Positions 25,701-40,700 are shown, counted from the stretch's first letter. The stretch: 64,000 bases of DNA from Branchiostoma belcheri (GCF_001625305.1 NW_017804231.1:1460994-1524993); one strand, 5' to 3'. Program-made: numbers and translations. The notes: generated by a model not told the origin, from the letters alone.

Positions 25701-28700
25701 TTGAACATGATACTCTCATTTTATTGACAGTTTTGTACCGTTTAATGGTATCTGTTGGTAAAAGCTTGCCTAACATACACATATACAAATCGCAGTAATC
25801 TACATGACGTGCAAACCATTGGAAACATAATGGGGTACGCTTTTGATGTGATTAATCTTAAGCTTGATGAAGTGAATACGTACGTCAATAACAGAGATAA
25901 ACGCTGCTGCATGTTTCCCCACAGCTGAAGGTGGGCTATGTTCGGGAGTAGTATGTGCAAATCACGCCGTCTGTGTGCAGCGGTCAGAAGGAGAACTGCA
26001 GTGCACTTGCCGCAATGGCTACAGCGGTGACGGCACAGTGGAGTGTCAAGGTGGGCTTCTTTGTCTTGTTTTGTCTCTCACCTACTACCTCATTCAGTGG
26101 TGGAATTCGAAATGTACCTATCCCAACATCCCTTGCAGAAAATGGTATTTGATATTGTTTTATGATAATTGTCAACAAATGCCATTTTCATCACTTTCCC
26201 ATGCTAGTATGAATAAGTAATAAAATCGCTTAGTTTCAGATAAGCATAACTGTGTGATAGTATATTTATACTATGTACATGTTGTTTTGTGAACTATACA
26301 GATATAGACGAATGCGGCGATGCTTCGCACAAGTGTTCGCGGGACGAACTGTGCTTCAACACCGAAGGTTCCTACAGATGTGCCCAGTGTTACCCGGACT
26401 TTACCGTACAAGGTGGGGCAGACATACCTGCCTCTGCCGTAACCATCTTACGAAGGGTCGGGTTCTTCCTCCGAACCGAGACAAACATTGACTGTAATGT
26501 TGAATATACAGTTTCCTTCGCGTGGACAGTTTGGAGCGTGGAGGGAAGCGATATCCAACAGCTCAACACCACAGGAAAGCTGAAGACGTCCGCGCATGAA
26601 ATTGCAATTCCTAAAAACTTTCTTCCTTTGGGGCTGAACATGCTGAAGGTCGTGGTTACAGTACTGGAGAAGGAGTCAGGACTTAGACTGAACAGGAGTC
26701 TGGAACGGTGGGTGAGGATCATCTCCTCTCCGATAGAGGCACGGATTGCAGGAGGGTCGGCGAGAAGTGTCAGTTTTGGATCGGACATGACGTTGGACGC
26801 TGCTGTGTCATACGATCCGGACAGTATCGTCAAGGACTCAAGGTTATTCAACTTCAGCTGGACCTGCAGAATCGGACAAGGTAACAACACAACACAACGC
26901 ACGATATTTAGATGCACACATGTAGCAATGTACGAAAGTGTTGTCATGTGTGTTGTTAGTTACAACACTCTGGTCTTCCAGTCTTTGTCCAGTCCAGTCC
27001 AGTGATTGTATGTTGATGTATTGTTATGTTCGTATGTACTTCACCCTCTCCTGGAAGAATAGCTGTCACCCATAGATGGGTAGCTAAATGAGAGTCGTTC
27101 CATAATAAACCACAATAAACAATAAACTGAGTCAGTCTACTGAAGAAGACCAGAGGAAACCCCCACCTAATACAGCAAACAAACATTTACTAGAAAACCT
27201 GTCTTCCAGTGTCACCTTGTGACGAGGTGTTTCTCAACGTCAGCACCAAAGCTGCCTACGTCATCCCATCCGGGGTATTCAGACCAAACGACACCATCAT
27301 ATTTACAGTAGATGTGAGCTTCTCCGGACGGGTTTCCGGGGTGTACGTACAAGCCATTCATCTAGGAGTTGAGGACCCCACTATTTCTCTGAGGTAGGAT
27401 TAGAGATTGTATTTGACAAGGCAAATGACTCAAAGCAAATCCTCACCACTGAGCCTATGGTGGTAACAAGCATAAGCTAAGCCTGATCTCTTATTGTATA
27501 GAATGTTTTATTTGATTTTGTATAAGTTATTTTGTCTCTGCTGCTACCTTTCAGTTATTTAAATGGCTGATAAATTTGTTATATTTATCTTTTGTTTGGA
27601 ATTATGATCAGTTAGACATTATGTTCTATTTAGTTATTTAAGTTATTTATACCTTTGTTTATTTGTTATCTATGTTTTATTTTATTGACCCCAGGAAGAA
27701 TAGTGCTTTTAAGCACTAATGGGGTTCGAAATAAACAAACAAACAAACAAACAAACATGAAAAAGCCTTGCCATTGCCGTTAATTGCAATAGTTGCTGGT
27801 ACTTTTTACAAGCTTTTTGCGATAATCATGTTATTATATTAAGAATGAATATAGATATGTCATCGGCAACCACTTGTGATTACTGGAAACATACTTTAAA
27901 GTTACCGTTCGAAGTAAGATTATTATAGACATAGTTGATGGAGGTCGATGACATATTCACAATGTAGGAAAACAAAATTAATGTGTCTTTACATGGCCAC
28001 GGTAATTGCAGTCAACAACAATGGCAACAACAAAACTTTTAACCTCGAAGTTTATTATCACGCGCTGAACTAGCAAAGGTTTTGAATAAAAGGCATTTTG
28101 TATCCTCACCAGGTGCAACAGCAACTGCAACAACCGCATGAACCCGTCAGAGCGGCTGGCCCTGCAGGCTGTGTGTGACAACTGTCTGCAGGGTGAGCAG
28201 CTGTACTACAACTGGACCTTACAAAAAGCGCCCTCTGACTACAGACGGTCGATCTTCAACTGGGAAACGGACACAACCACTGGGAACCTTTTGCCGGATC
28301 TCGTTGTGCAAGCCGATATCTTTACAGTAAGATTTCGTCTTTCTTACAGAAATTATTGCTAACCGGCCATATCCCCCTTTTTAACGACTATACCATAATG
28401 TTGCGAAATTGACAATGATAATATTTATTTTGTACATCCATGCCCATGTAGGCTAAATGCAGTTTCACATGAGATAGTCGTATAAACACTCCAACTTAAA
28501 GATGTGCTACACTACATCTACGTACAAACGGACGACCATATAACGGACGACCATATAAGGCTATCATTAATCCATCGTTTATAAAAGGTTGTATATCTCT
28601 GATTCCAGTCTCGAAATTCACTATATATTATGTTGTTCTCTTAGAAACCCGGAGCCTATGTCTTGAGAGTAGACGTGGTAAGAGCAGAGGGTGTTTCAGG

Positions 28701-31700
28701 GTTTGCCGAGTACCGGTTTGAACCAAACACTCCGCCCACGGTGGGGACTTGTTCAGCTAGTCCGGAGACCGGTGTCGCGATGGTTGATGAGTTTTCCGTA
28801 CAATGTACAGGTATACCTCTCCAAGCTACTTATATATTACTAGTTGATGCATATTGCTGGCAGCTGAAGAAAAAGACAAACTGAAGTTATCCTTTGAACA
28901 AAATTATCGTTTGAACACTTTTCTTACTCACCTAAATTAGCCAGGGTCAGTATGAGACAGCGAATTGTTTTGGTATTGTTTTGGATAACTCTTTTGAACT
29001 TATTCCCTGACCAGGATTTGCAGACAGCGACCTTCCCATGACGTTCGCGTTCTTCTACAGCACAGGAGGACAGAGACTGGTAGCCATCAACTCTACCGCG
29101 GGGGATGATGAGTTGTCTTTGTTCTACAGTGGACTGGTGTGTTCATGGCCTTTATAATCTTACTTTGTGTTCATGAGACTTTTGACTTAAGCCACCTTCG
29201 CATGTTCCGAACCTTCCCCCGACCACCAACCAACCAAAATTGCCAAAGTTCGGGAGCAGTCTGCCCAGATTTAGACCACACTTACATTTCTATACGAATT
29301 GAATAAAATTTTAATCAAAGTGGAGTAACGGTGAAATATTAAAAAAAACTTTATGACGTCACCAGGTGCCGTCCACCCCGCCAATACCTTTCCCGGTCGG
29401 TCTTCCATCACGTGACTTCAACGTCACCATCGTGGTGAGGGCGACAGATGTTCTTGGGGCTCAGGCTTCGGTCAGTCTTGTGGTGAAGGTATGACATCAT
29501 CAGCGATTCTATTTTGACATTTCTAATGATTTTGAAAGAAGTCACTTGGCTTCTCATTGACTCTGTGTATTAAAGAAGGCCGGGTTGACTGATGGAAAGC
29601 TCTAGGTGAGAACAATCTCTTGTGTTTGAACGAAAGTTTCAACTTTAAACATGTGACTACCTACACAAACTTTCATGACAATTTCAAGGACATAGTTGAA
29701 ACGGCTGAATCTTTTCCCCAGGTATTTCCGCTTCCTGTAGAGGAGACATCAAGTGTCGCCACTCAGCTTACGATTGGAGCGAACAGCACTCTGGGTAAAC
29801 TGGTGCAGGGTGGGAATTTCCAGGCGGCAGTACAGATCTCCAACAGCGTCAACTCCGTTCTGAATGTCGAGGCTACAAATGCTACAGACCAGGACAAACA
29901 AAACGCCACGCAGGTTTATTAGATATTTGCTTATCTACCTATTTATCTAGTGAACATTTTCCTAAGTTTGACGTCAAAACTGGGTCAAACTTCTATCTAT
30001 CTAAGTATCTATCTATCTATCCATTCATATATTTCTACGTGAAATAAGCATTACATATGATCTGCCTACAGTACATACCATGACCAGATAAACCATACTG
30101 CATAAAGCGTTACATGTAATTATTATCTATATCTTGCATGCGTGCAAAAACTGCGATCGCAATGAACAAATGAATCTTCTACCCTTACAGGTCCGCTCTT
30201 CTATCATCTCTTCCCTGTCAGAGTTCAAGGTACAGAGCGTGTCTTCGGTCAACATCCTCGCCAATGCGCTTAGTCAGGCCACGGTGGTACAGGAGGAGGT
30301 GTCGACTGATTCACAGGTTAGGACATGTTGTGTCTAAATTGAGTTAAATTTGAGTCAAATTTGACCCCCAAACACACTAAGAAAACTGCTGTCTTACGAA
30401 AATGGCATGCGAAAAGGTCGAAGGTGTTGAATTGCCAAGTTAATTTCATGTGATATTGGCACGGTTGTTCAATAGGTGACCGCCGCTGCGAGCTTGGTGG
30501 ATCTGGTAGGGATCATACAGAATCAACCTGAAGAGGAGCTGGGGATTGAAGAAGCGGAGGAATCGTCCGTCTTTCTAACCTCAGGTAACAAAAAAAGTTT
30601 CAAGTTCTTGTATTCACAGAGTGTATATGTATTCAAGCTATTTTTTGTGGTACACAAGCTACTGGTATGACATCGTAATTACCAGGTCAAGATAGGCTCT
30701 TTGACAGGTTTTAAAAACGTCTATGGTTAGGTTTATGATTTGTGATGTTGTTGTGTCGCTATCTATCAGCCCTTGTGAATGTCATGAGAGCATCTTCATA
30801 CTCATCTCAAGAGGCAAAGAGCAGGCTTACTGGCAGGACCAAGACGGAAAGGCTTCAACAGGTGAGACAAGTTTTTGCTAAACTTGTATTGAGAAGAGGA
30901 TATTTGTTTAAGGCAATGCAGGTAGACTGATAGGGAGACATCTGAGAAAGTTTCAGATGATGATGATGATGAATGGTTTATTAAAATGCAAATCACTTGC
31001 AGCCCACAGGCTGAATTGCGGATTCATTACAAACATTTTCAGAGCTCGTGTTAAGATAAAACATAGGGTCAATTATTATATATAAGTATAACATTGTCAT
31101 GCAACCGGAAGGAATAATCACAGTTGATGGTGACAACTCATTGGCCCATAAGTTATGAGCATTTTAACCATATCACATAATCTTTGATTTTCCATGCGCG
31201 TGCCATTGTAGACCCAAGCCGCAACGAGCAACGTATTCGGAGCCTTGAACACGATGAATGACGTCGTCCTCAGCCGCAAGAGGCCGAACGAGAAGCCAAC
31301 CCTCCTCCAACAGGACAACTTTGAGCTGTCTCTCCGGAAACAGACGTGCGACCAGATGAGTTCACAAATCGTCACGACTACAGAAGAAAACGGCGGGTGG
31401 TTTCGGACACCAAACGCGTCAATCCTATTTGGGGAGAACACGTGTCGAGATCCGGTTGATTCAGAGGTATGGTAGACTATATATGCTCAGTATAATACAT
31501 CTTGAAAAAATGAATCAGTCCCTTAGGCGTCGCCAAAATATTCCTTGGTTATGCTGGAGTTACATTTCCAAGCCGGGGACCGGCCGGGAGGTTGGCGGGA
31601 AGGAAAAGTATAATAGAAAAGACAATGTTTTTTTCTTCGTTCTGGCCCGGCAAGGCCCCGGTTTAAAATTGTGACTCCAACATAAGCATATCTGATGATG

Positions 31701-34700
31701 CTAAATTCATCTCTTCTAAATTGGTTTTCAAGTCTTTTCATTGGAGAGGTTTGAATATGTGTTGCAAGTGACAGCCATTCTGTGGTCTAGATTTGTCTCA
31801 GCTTGTGTCCTCTTTCAATCTACAGACTTATCAAACGACCTTGAACCCATATGAGTACTCTAGCGACTCTGACAGGATCCAGTCGTCTGTTGGCGCCCTG
31901 AAATACAAGAACGACAGGGGCGAGCTGGCGGTGTCCAACCTGGAAAGTCCCGTGGAGGTGGTTGTGGAGAGAAAGGGCGCAGTACAAGTACAGACGGAAC
32001 GGGGCAGAACTGGGCGGGCTGGAACAGGTGCCATGTCTGTGAGTACACGCATTACACTTTTTTCAATTCGATCTTTATTTGCAAAATCATGCCCTGAGGC
32101 TAATTGCTTGTACATTATCAAAGAAAGTAAGCTAAAGCAAAAGGAGACATACAACTGCTGTCTGATCAACTTATTCTACGCATTGCTTACTACTGTTCAA
32201 CAGGTACACAGCTTCAATGTCACTGACGAGGAAAATTCCATCCACGTGATTGTCACGCCTGATTTGAACTGGGTTCCGATCCGCCTGTATCTTTGGCGCC
32301 AAGATCAGCCAATCAAAGGACAGTATGGTTGGAACGTCACGCTACCCCTGTCGTCTGACCAGCTGTACTCGGTCCGGTGGTTGGACGGTGAAGACATTAC
32401 TGCTGACCCTTACAGTTGGTTCTGGACTCCGGAGGATCTGGCAACAGGAGAAGGGCAAAGATATTACTTGGGTGACGACATTTTGCAGTCCTGTGTTATT
32501 GATAGAACTACTTATTCTCACTTGCTGATTAAAACGCATAATGTTTTGCAATGTTTATTGAAAACTTGCCTGAGGGCTAGTTGGAAGTACAAACAACATG
32601 TGTGAAAAAGAAAATACAATAATAAGTTACTATAGTTTTTGTTGAATTTGAATTCTTCTTTTGAGACAGTGCAGACGAATATATCCTGTGTATCAAAATT
32701 TATGTGACATCGGTAGCCACCATGTCAAGAAATGATTCAGATCAAACATTGGAGAGACCAGTCAACTACCAAAAGAAAGGTAAAAACAGTATAGTATTAC
32801 GTGTCATACGTGCACGTTCCAAACTGAAACTATCCTTAAGCGAAAACTTTAATATATTTTATGTAGTCTTAGGTGTTGTGCTTTTCAACACGTTTCTAAA
32901 CCCCTACACATCTTTCTCAGGTGTGGAACACGTTCCGTTTAACCAAAGCGGTTTTGACCTGTCCGATCTCCGGGAACTGGAGAACGGGACATCAGAGGTG
33001 GAGTTTAGCTACAACGACGAGAACTTCACCCTTCCCTACACAGTAACAATCCTGTCCACCAGGTGTCTGTTCTTCGATGATCAAAGCCACAGGTGGAAGT
33101 CAGACGGATGTAGGGTATGAAACGTTTGTTTACATGAGTTACTCAAGCAACTGGAAATATTTTGAAAACTGCCAGACGTTTCAAGTAGCAGCCACTACTT
33201 TTCGTCAATGCGTGACAGTTGCCAAAATCCAGTTGCTTGAGTAGTTGATCTCGTGTATTTCATTACCTGGATGTGTAACCTTCAATGACGCTTTTTGGCG
33301 TTGGATCATGGAGATTTTGCATTGGTTGATTTCGATATTGGTTGAACAAACACTATAAAACACAACACTCTAATAAACATACATACCAAAACATGATTAA
33401 CTCTCCAAACCTTGAAGCAGAAATCAAATTGCTTGTAATGCTTTACCTGTACAGAGTGGACCACTGACGAACGCCAACATCACACACTGTTTCTGCGACC
33501 ATCTGACAGCGTTTGGGTCGGATTTCCAGTTCTTTGTGGCTCCCAACTCCCTCAACATCCTCAAAGCGCTGCAAGGATTCAACAACATCAGCGAAAACCC
33601 TGCTGTTGTGATAACCATCAGTGTCATAGTTGGGATCTATCTTCTGATGGTTCTATGGGCAAGGTGGAAGGACAGGAAGGATGTAGAAAAGGTAAATGAG
33701 ACAAATATGACATTCATGACAAGCTGAACATTAAATATTTGGCATTGACCGCTCAACCTTTTACAGAATTTGAACAGAATTTGTTATTGGTAGTTGATTG
33801 ATTGCTTATGTAGATGGTTAAGTAAACCACGTCTTTCCGAGGTTGGTGATCATTGTTAAAATTCAGATATTACATGTCTTTCGTATCATGGTTAGGTTGG
33901 AGCGACCGTCCTGGGCAGTTCTCCAGGCGGGGGCTGCAGTGTGTATCGGGTTGTTGTGTTCACCGGTGCCAGGTCAAATGCAGGGACCACCGCTAAGGTA
34001 CATCAACAGCTCTGTATAAAGTTAGAAGAAATTATCGTATTATGTCAGGCGTTTGATAAGTCATTACGAATGAATGAATGAATGAACGTTATGGGTCGAC
34101 AGTTGTACATTTTCTTCATAGCTGATTGAATTCTGCTGCTTACACATTCATCTATCCCAGGGTCTCGTCTTCAGGAACCAGTAGATAATGTTGGTCGTCA
34201 TACTCTCTTCTAAATGAAACAACGTACTACTAAACTAAAATTCACTTGTTTCAGGTGTCAGTCATGTTCTACGGCGATACCGGCGAGTCCGGCCCGCATG
34301 ACCTGGATGACCCCAGACGGATGACGTTTTGTACGGGAGGAGTGGACTCCTTCCTCGTGACCAGCTCGGGCGGCATGGGGCCCCTCAACTACATCCACAT
34401 CTGGCACGACAACTCTGGGGACGACCCATCCTGGTAGGATCTTCTTTCTTTTAAAAGGATTTATTGTTTATGGTATGTGTGAGTGTGTGTGTGTCTGTCA
34501 ACCTCTCAAAAAAAGTCTTGACTTATAAACACCATGGTTTCATGGATGTCTAAGATCTACGAATTCTTGCTGTGCAATGAAGTGGTGAAATGCATGCTGT
34601 GAAGATGCTGATACGGTTTTACACCTTATTACAATCTTATAAGCTACATGTAGTTCTGTAGCTTTCAAAGTCTATTCTATTAAATGGGAGGGCGCATTGT

Positions 34701-37700
34701 TGCTGTCATGTAACATATGGCAAATGTTATATTTACGCTTTTCAGGTTCCTGAGCAAAATTATTGTCACAGACGTCAACACAGACCGCAAGTACTACTTC
34801 CTATGTGACAAGTAGGTATTGTACTTTACATTTACTTTATCTCGATTAAATTGATTATTTGCATGACTGCAATAAAATTAGGATCAATATTGCCCTGGTA
34901 AAAGTTACATTTGATTGTTCCAGGTGGTTTGCTGTTGAAGAAGGAGATGGGAAGGTTGAGCGCATATTTCCAGTCGCATCAGACAAGGAGCTGAAACGTT
35001 TCAAAACCATCTTCTCGTCCAAGACCGGGGCAGGATTCCGTGATGATCATCTTTGGTTCTCTGTGCTCGGCAGACCTGCATACAGGTATACATTACCGAG
35101 GCTGGCCGTCAATGTATTCCACAGTCTTTTGTTGTCCGTTGAGCCCCCTCCCATCCTCAACCCATCTCTGCAAGGTTCCGATATCGATTAACCGTCCACT
35201 TGCAGGCCATTGCTTGGCCTCCCATCTTCCCTTTTACTGGGCACCAATTCATCAAAAAAGAATTAGCGTGTTCTACCCTACGATGTAAAGCTTATAACAG
35301 ATATCCCTTTACTTATATTAGGTATCACATGTTTTGTTATTTTACAGCACGTTCAGCCGCGTGCAGCGTGTATCCTGTTGCCTATCGCTGTTGCTATGCA
35401 CCATGCTGGCCAACATCATGTTCTTTGGCACGGGGGACTCTTTCCAGAAGCCTCCTGCTGTGAACATCTTCGGCTTTGACGTTCAACTCCCCATCTCCTG
35501 GGGAGAGGTAAAGTGTACATGGTTTACCTTTTGGTTTGAAGGCTTCTCCACATTTTTATCATGAGGATGTTATTTTGTCGTACTGATACCTTTCATTCAT
35601 TTTCTTCTTATATACATATTCTTAGATCATGATAGCCATCGAGAGCGCACTGTTGGTGTTTCCTATCAACCTGGCCATCGTGCAGATATTCCGCCACTGT
35701 GGCCCCAGACCAGCCCAACTGAAGAAAACTGACCAAGACCACGGAAAGAAAGCTGGCAGAGAATCATCGGGTAATCCAACCAGTAGTTGTGTATGCAAAT
35801 GAGAAATAACATATACACAAGATCTAAATATTTCGTGATAAAAAGGTCTGAGGTCTCCTGCTGATTATTCTTTATATTGCAGAACATTCAGAAGGCAAGA
35901 GGAGCTGTATCAACTCGTCTCCCGCCACCGTCATTACGGAGTTCACCGACGATGATCGAGAGCTCATACGAGAAATATTATCATCCTGCAGGACACCATC
36001 TCAATTAACGAACATCAAAACTTCCATAGCAAAGAGTCGGGCGTCCAAATCAAGCAAAACTACACGGCGGCTCCCTTCGGGTGATGGTAAGGTTATGTGT
36101 GACGGTGAATGCGATGTGGTGAGGGAAGAGTGGTTTGAGGGTGCAAAGAAAGGACAAAAAACACGCAAGGTCAAGCTTGCGTGGCAAGACAAGATCTCTC
36201 TGCCTTGGAAAAGGGGTGAGTGTACAAATAGTGGTTTTGCAGAGAAACACATACAACTAGCACCGTTATTCACCTTGTCTTCACGACAGCAAAATTTCAC
36301 GGTCGGAGGAAAAAGGAACATGTTCACGGAACATATAATCTTCACGGTGGCGGCATGTGCATGGAAGGTGCCAAAGATGCCAAGGTAAAATGATCTGATA
36401 GCGGTAATGATAAGTTCACGGTACAGAAGTGACCGCGAAAACCGTGAATATATAGAAGTGCCGTGAAAAACTAGGAATTACAGCACCCTGACTATGTTGA
36501 TTTAATTTTCAATGTTTTATCACAACCACTTTGTTTTAATAATGCGAAAGCAACTTCCTCCCCTATCAGGATCGTATGACGTCAAGCGAGCAGAATCAGT
36601 TAAGAAAAAGAAGACGAAGAAAGCGTTCCTTCTCCCATGGTGGTGTGTATACATAGGTAAGACACCAGCATCAAGAATCAAATTTTTCTGTTCGGCATGA
36701 AATATTTAGTCATTGTGTGGAGTGTTTTCGTCATTCGGAATCAACATGGCCCAATGTACTCATGATAATTGAAAGTAATACAATGTCCCTCTTATGTACA
36801 ACATGTACAGGCTGGTTCTTGGTCTTCTCCTCGTGCTTCGTGTCGGCGTTCTTCACCATCCTGTACGGGTTCGAGTACGGCAGACAGAAGGCTGAGGCCT
36901 GGCTCTTTACTTTCCTTACCTCCTTTTTCTTCGACCTCGTCGTCACGCAACCCATCAAAATCCTGCTGATCGGAATAGTCTTTGCTCTCATCATTAAGGT
37001 ACAAGTCATTGTGACTATTCATGTGTTTTTCTATAATATTCCTTAAGGCCATGTTGATTTGATTATATGGATGACATCCGCGCGCGCATGAATTTTCGGC
37101 CGTTTCCAAAAATCTGTAAATCGTGCAAAACAGTTGCTTAATGAGCAAAAATATACCATAAGTTGCAAGGAAAACATTTAGAAACGATACCAATGTCGTA
37201 GAATGCCAAAATCAAACGAAACAAGTATGATGTTTTTAAAAAAACACAGGCGACGATTTTGTGTTTAATCTGTTCCGTTCTTGATACAATTGTTCTTTTC
37301 ATATACGTACACATATAATTTAGGCCACAGCTAGTAAATTTTATAGATGATATCCTCCGCAGACTCCAAATCTAATGCGAGCGGGCGAAAAAAAAACAAG
37401 GCCGGCCAAAAAAAAAAAAGGTTCCTACAATGTGAAATGTACAAATGGTTTTGATTCAGTAGGAACATCACATATACACAGTCAGCATCACATATCACTG
37501 CATCAAAGCATGGAGGTAGAAAAAAAGGCCATTTTCTACCTCCATGATCAAAGTAAGAAACATACAATAAATCAGAGCCTTTTCTTGTCTCCTCTCTTCC
37601 TAGTTATCTGCCATCCACCTTCCGGCATGGCAACAGACATCTTTGCCCATTTTCGGCATGTTGACCACTGTCAGAAGGCAGCAAAAGTTCTTGTTTTTTT

Positions 37701-40700
37701 TCCAAAATCAGACGAAAATTAATGTGCTCGTGGATGTCATCCATAAAATTTACTTGCTGTGGCCTTAGAAAGAATCCAGAATTTCTGCTACAGTACGAGG
37801 AAAGCCACCAGGGGCCAAAATCAGTTACATTTTTGTAGGCCCAGGCAAATTTATGTTGTGCGCTTAAAAATTAGAATCGCTAGATAGGATTCACTCCTTT
37901 TTATTTGTCTTGGGGCTACATGTACATGCATGTACCTGTAATAGGGTGCTCTAGCCTGTAGTATATTGATAAGAATAAGTATCTTAGGTTATATACGTTT
38001 CTTGTACCGTAGGCTGGAAAAACACTTTCTTGTTCTTGTACTGAATCACTTTCCCCTGTTCTGAGAAATGTAAGAGATCTTTGAGAGACATCTAGTTAAT
38101 GACCCAGGAAGAACTAATGGGTTCCTGACGGTAGGGGACCAGGGTCTCAGTGGCTGGACATTGCCTTATTTGGTAATGGTCAGGGCTTTTCCACTAATGC
38201 CTAATGAAGTGATTTAGAATGGCTGATACAGGAAGTATGATGCCCTTGTTCCAAGAAATCTGTGTGTAGGTGGATAGAGGATATAAAACCCATGTACTCG
38301 AGTAGTCAAAAGAGAGAGTTAGAATCGGAGAGGAGAGAATACACGTCACTATGTAGCTCTGGCTCCTGTGTCATTGTTCCGGGTACGTACATCTAGAGTA
38401 GAGAGTAGAGTGGTCGGCCGGGTAGGACTTTCTACAACATCGGCAGCTATCTTACGAACTTGTAAGGGTCACCCATTGGAACCGAGGTCACTCAAGCTAC
38501 CAGGTATTTGGCGTTGACCTTGACCGCACCCTTACATACCGAAGACACGTATAGGAGAAATCAGCCGTTCTTCCCTGGCGATATAATGACATACATGTAC
38601 TTACTTACTTTACTATAATATATGGTGAAGTTCCCGCTTGAACACTTTCCACTTCACTCTATCAGAAACTGGACTTAACTTTTGATTCTTTGACCTATCC
38701 TGGGTTCCCAAAATACAGATAATTTCTTCTCTCTGTGTGATAAACCCACTCCTCGCGGGCCAGATCCCTGTTCAAGGGGTCGTTGACCTTTGCTTGAACC
38801 TGTGCTCTCCATCCATGGTGTGCGGGATGACAGGTGACAATAATTAATCACGCTGGACACTGGATAGCCCGGTGTACATTACTCTGAGGTAATGGATACC
38901 CGCAGTTTAGGTTACTGTTATTCTAAGATAGGCCAATAGGATGGGATCTAGGAAACATGATACTGACTAGGGGGCGGAGTTTCCAGACTCTTTCTTGCAA
39001 ACTCCAGTCCCAAACCTCAGTCCGGCTGTAGCTGTGTGATGGAACAGACGTGTTCTCTGATGCGATGATCTAATAGTCTTGAAAAGAGGACCATTCCCGT
39101 GGCTTCTGAGGAAACCTTCCCCAGTAAACCTTCGGAATTCCACCGACAGAATCAGGTTAGTATTACTTTGTTGGGTAACTTAAATGTGTGCACACAAATG
39201 CTGTAAGATATGTTTCAGAACGTTCACTTGTAGGTTATTTTGTACTGATTTGTCCATGAAACTATTTGCCCTTATAGATAGCAAAATGTATCTTACTAAA
39301 GGGCCAAAATCTCTATATTCTCAAATATGTTTTGTGTACTTTCCTATATGTTCATAATAATAATGCTCTACAGCCTTCTTTACTTTATAGACCCTATCAA
39401 TTGCAAGCAAATGAACGACTCACTGTTTTCAACCGAGTGGAAAGTGTAAAAATCTCTGAATTCGGAAAACCCATTAACCTTTGGTACACCTTCCTATATG
39501 TTGGATAGTCGGGGCGAGCGGGGACCAGATCGGACAGGAATGGCCGGGCGAGCAGAGAGCAGGCGGACGGCCGGGCGGGCCAGCGGGGAGCGGGCAGCCG
39601 GGCGGGCGGACAGTACCCCCAGCCGTAGAGGTACAGATGAACCTACGAAGGACAGGTTGAAGCTATTGAAAAGGTATGTTTTAATGGTACTTCCTATGTT
39701 GAAATATGCCATAATCGTATCTGTGTAAATTTTGCTATCACAGCCGTGTTTTTGCAGTGTCACATGTCTTTTTAAGTGTTTAACTTGACTGTGGACAACA
39801 AACCTACATCTTGTTATATCCTGAACTAGCTGGGCGGGTTGATCACCCGTCACCGTATACGTAGAGAAATTTTTGGGAAGTTTGCCTTTGTCTGGCTACC
39901 AGGCTACTAGTATCTTGACCGACAGTCGCCCGTATTTCATAACAGTTCCTTGACCCACTTGCTATTTTCTCGTGTACTAGTATGTGCTTTGTACGAGTAC
40001 TCTGTATACGAATGTGAAGTAAACTTTCGTCTACTTCTGTTTGAAATTCTTGGTATTTTTCAAGCAGACTTTTTTTAGATTTCTACATTTTTTCTATGTT
40101 NNNNNNNNNNNNNNNNNNNNNNNNNNNNNNNNNNNNNNNNNNNNNNNNNNNNNNNNNNNNNNNNNNNNNNNNNNNNNNNNNNNNNNNNNNNNNNNNNNNN
40201 NNNNNNNNNNNNNNNNNNNNNNNNNNNNNNNNNNNNNNNNNNNNNNNNNNNNNNNNNNNNNNNNNNNNNNNNNNNNNNNNNNNNNNNNNNNNNNNNNNNN
40301 NNNNNNNNNNNNNNNNNNNNNNNNNNNNNNNNNNNNNNNNNNNNNNNNNNNNNNNNNNNNNNNNNNNNNNNNNNNNNNNNNNNNNNNNNNNNNNNNNNNN
40401 NNNNNNNNNNNNNNNNNNNNNNNNNNNNNNNNNNNNNNNNNNNNNNNNNNNNNNNNNNNNNNNNNNNNNNNNNNNNNNNNNNNNNNNNNNNNNNNNNNNN
40501 NNNNNNNNNNNNNNNNNNNNNNNNNNNNNNNNNNNNNNNNNNNNNNNNNNNNNNNNNNNNNNNNNNNNNNNNNNNNNNNNNNNNNNNNNNNNNNNNNNNN
40601 NNNNNNNNNNNNNNNNNNNNNNNNNNNNNNNNNNNNNNNNNNNNNNNNNNNNNNNNNNNNNNNNNNNNNNNNNNNNNNNNNNNNNNNNNNNNNNNNNNNN

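Noticed and set aside
32662..32780. Acceptor GAGACAG at 32669 for the REJ exon
   Set aside because: With the donor at 32471 it leads to an immediate stop (TTTATGTGA); the AG five bases on keeps the frame.
36095..36388. Separate small gene
   Set aside because: It is the in-frame continuation of polycystin exon 35883 and better read as an alternative donor.
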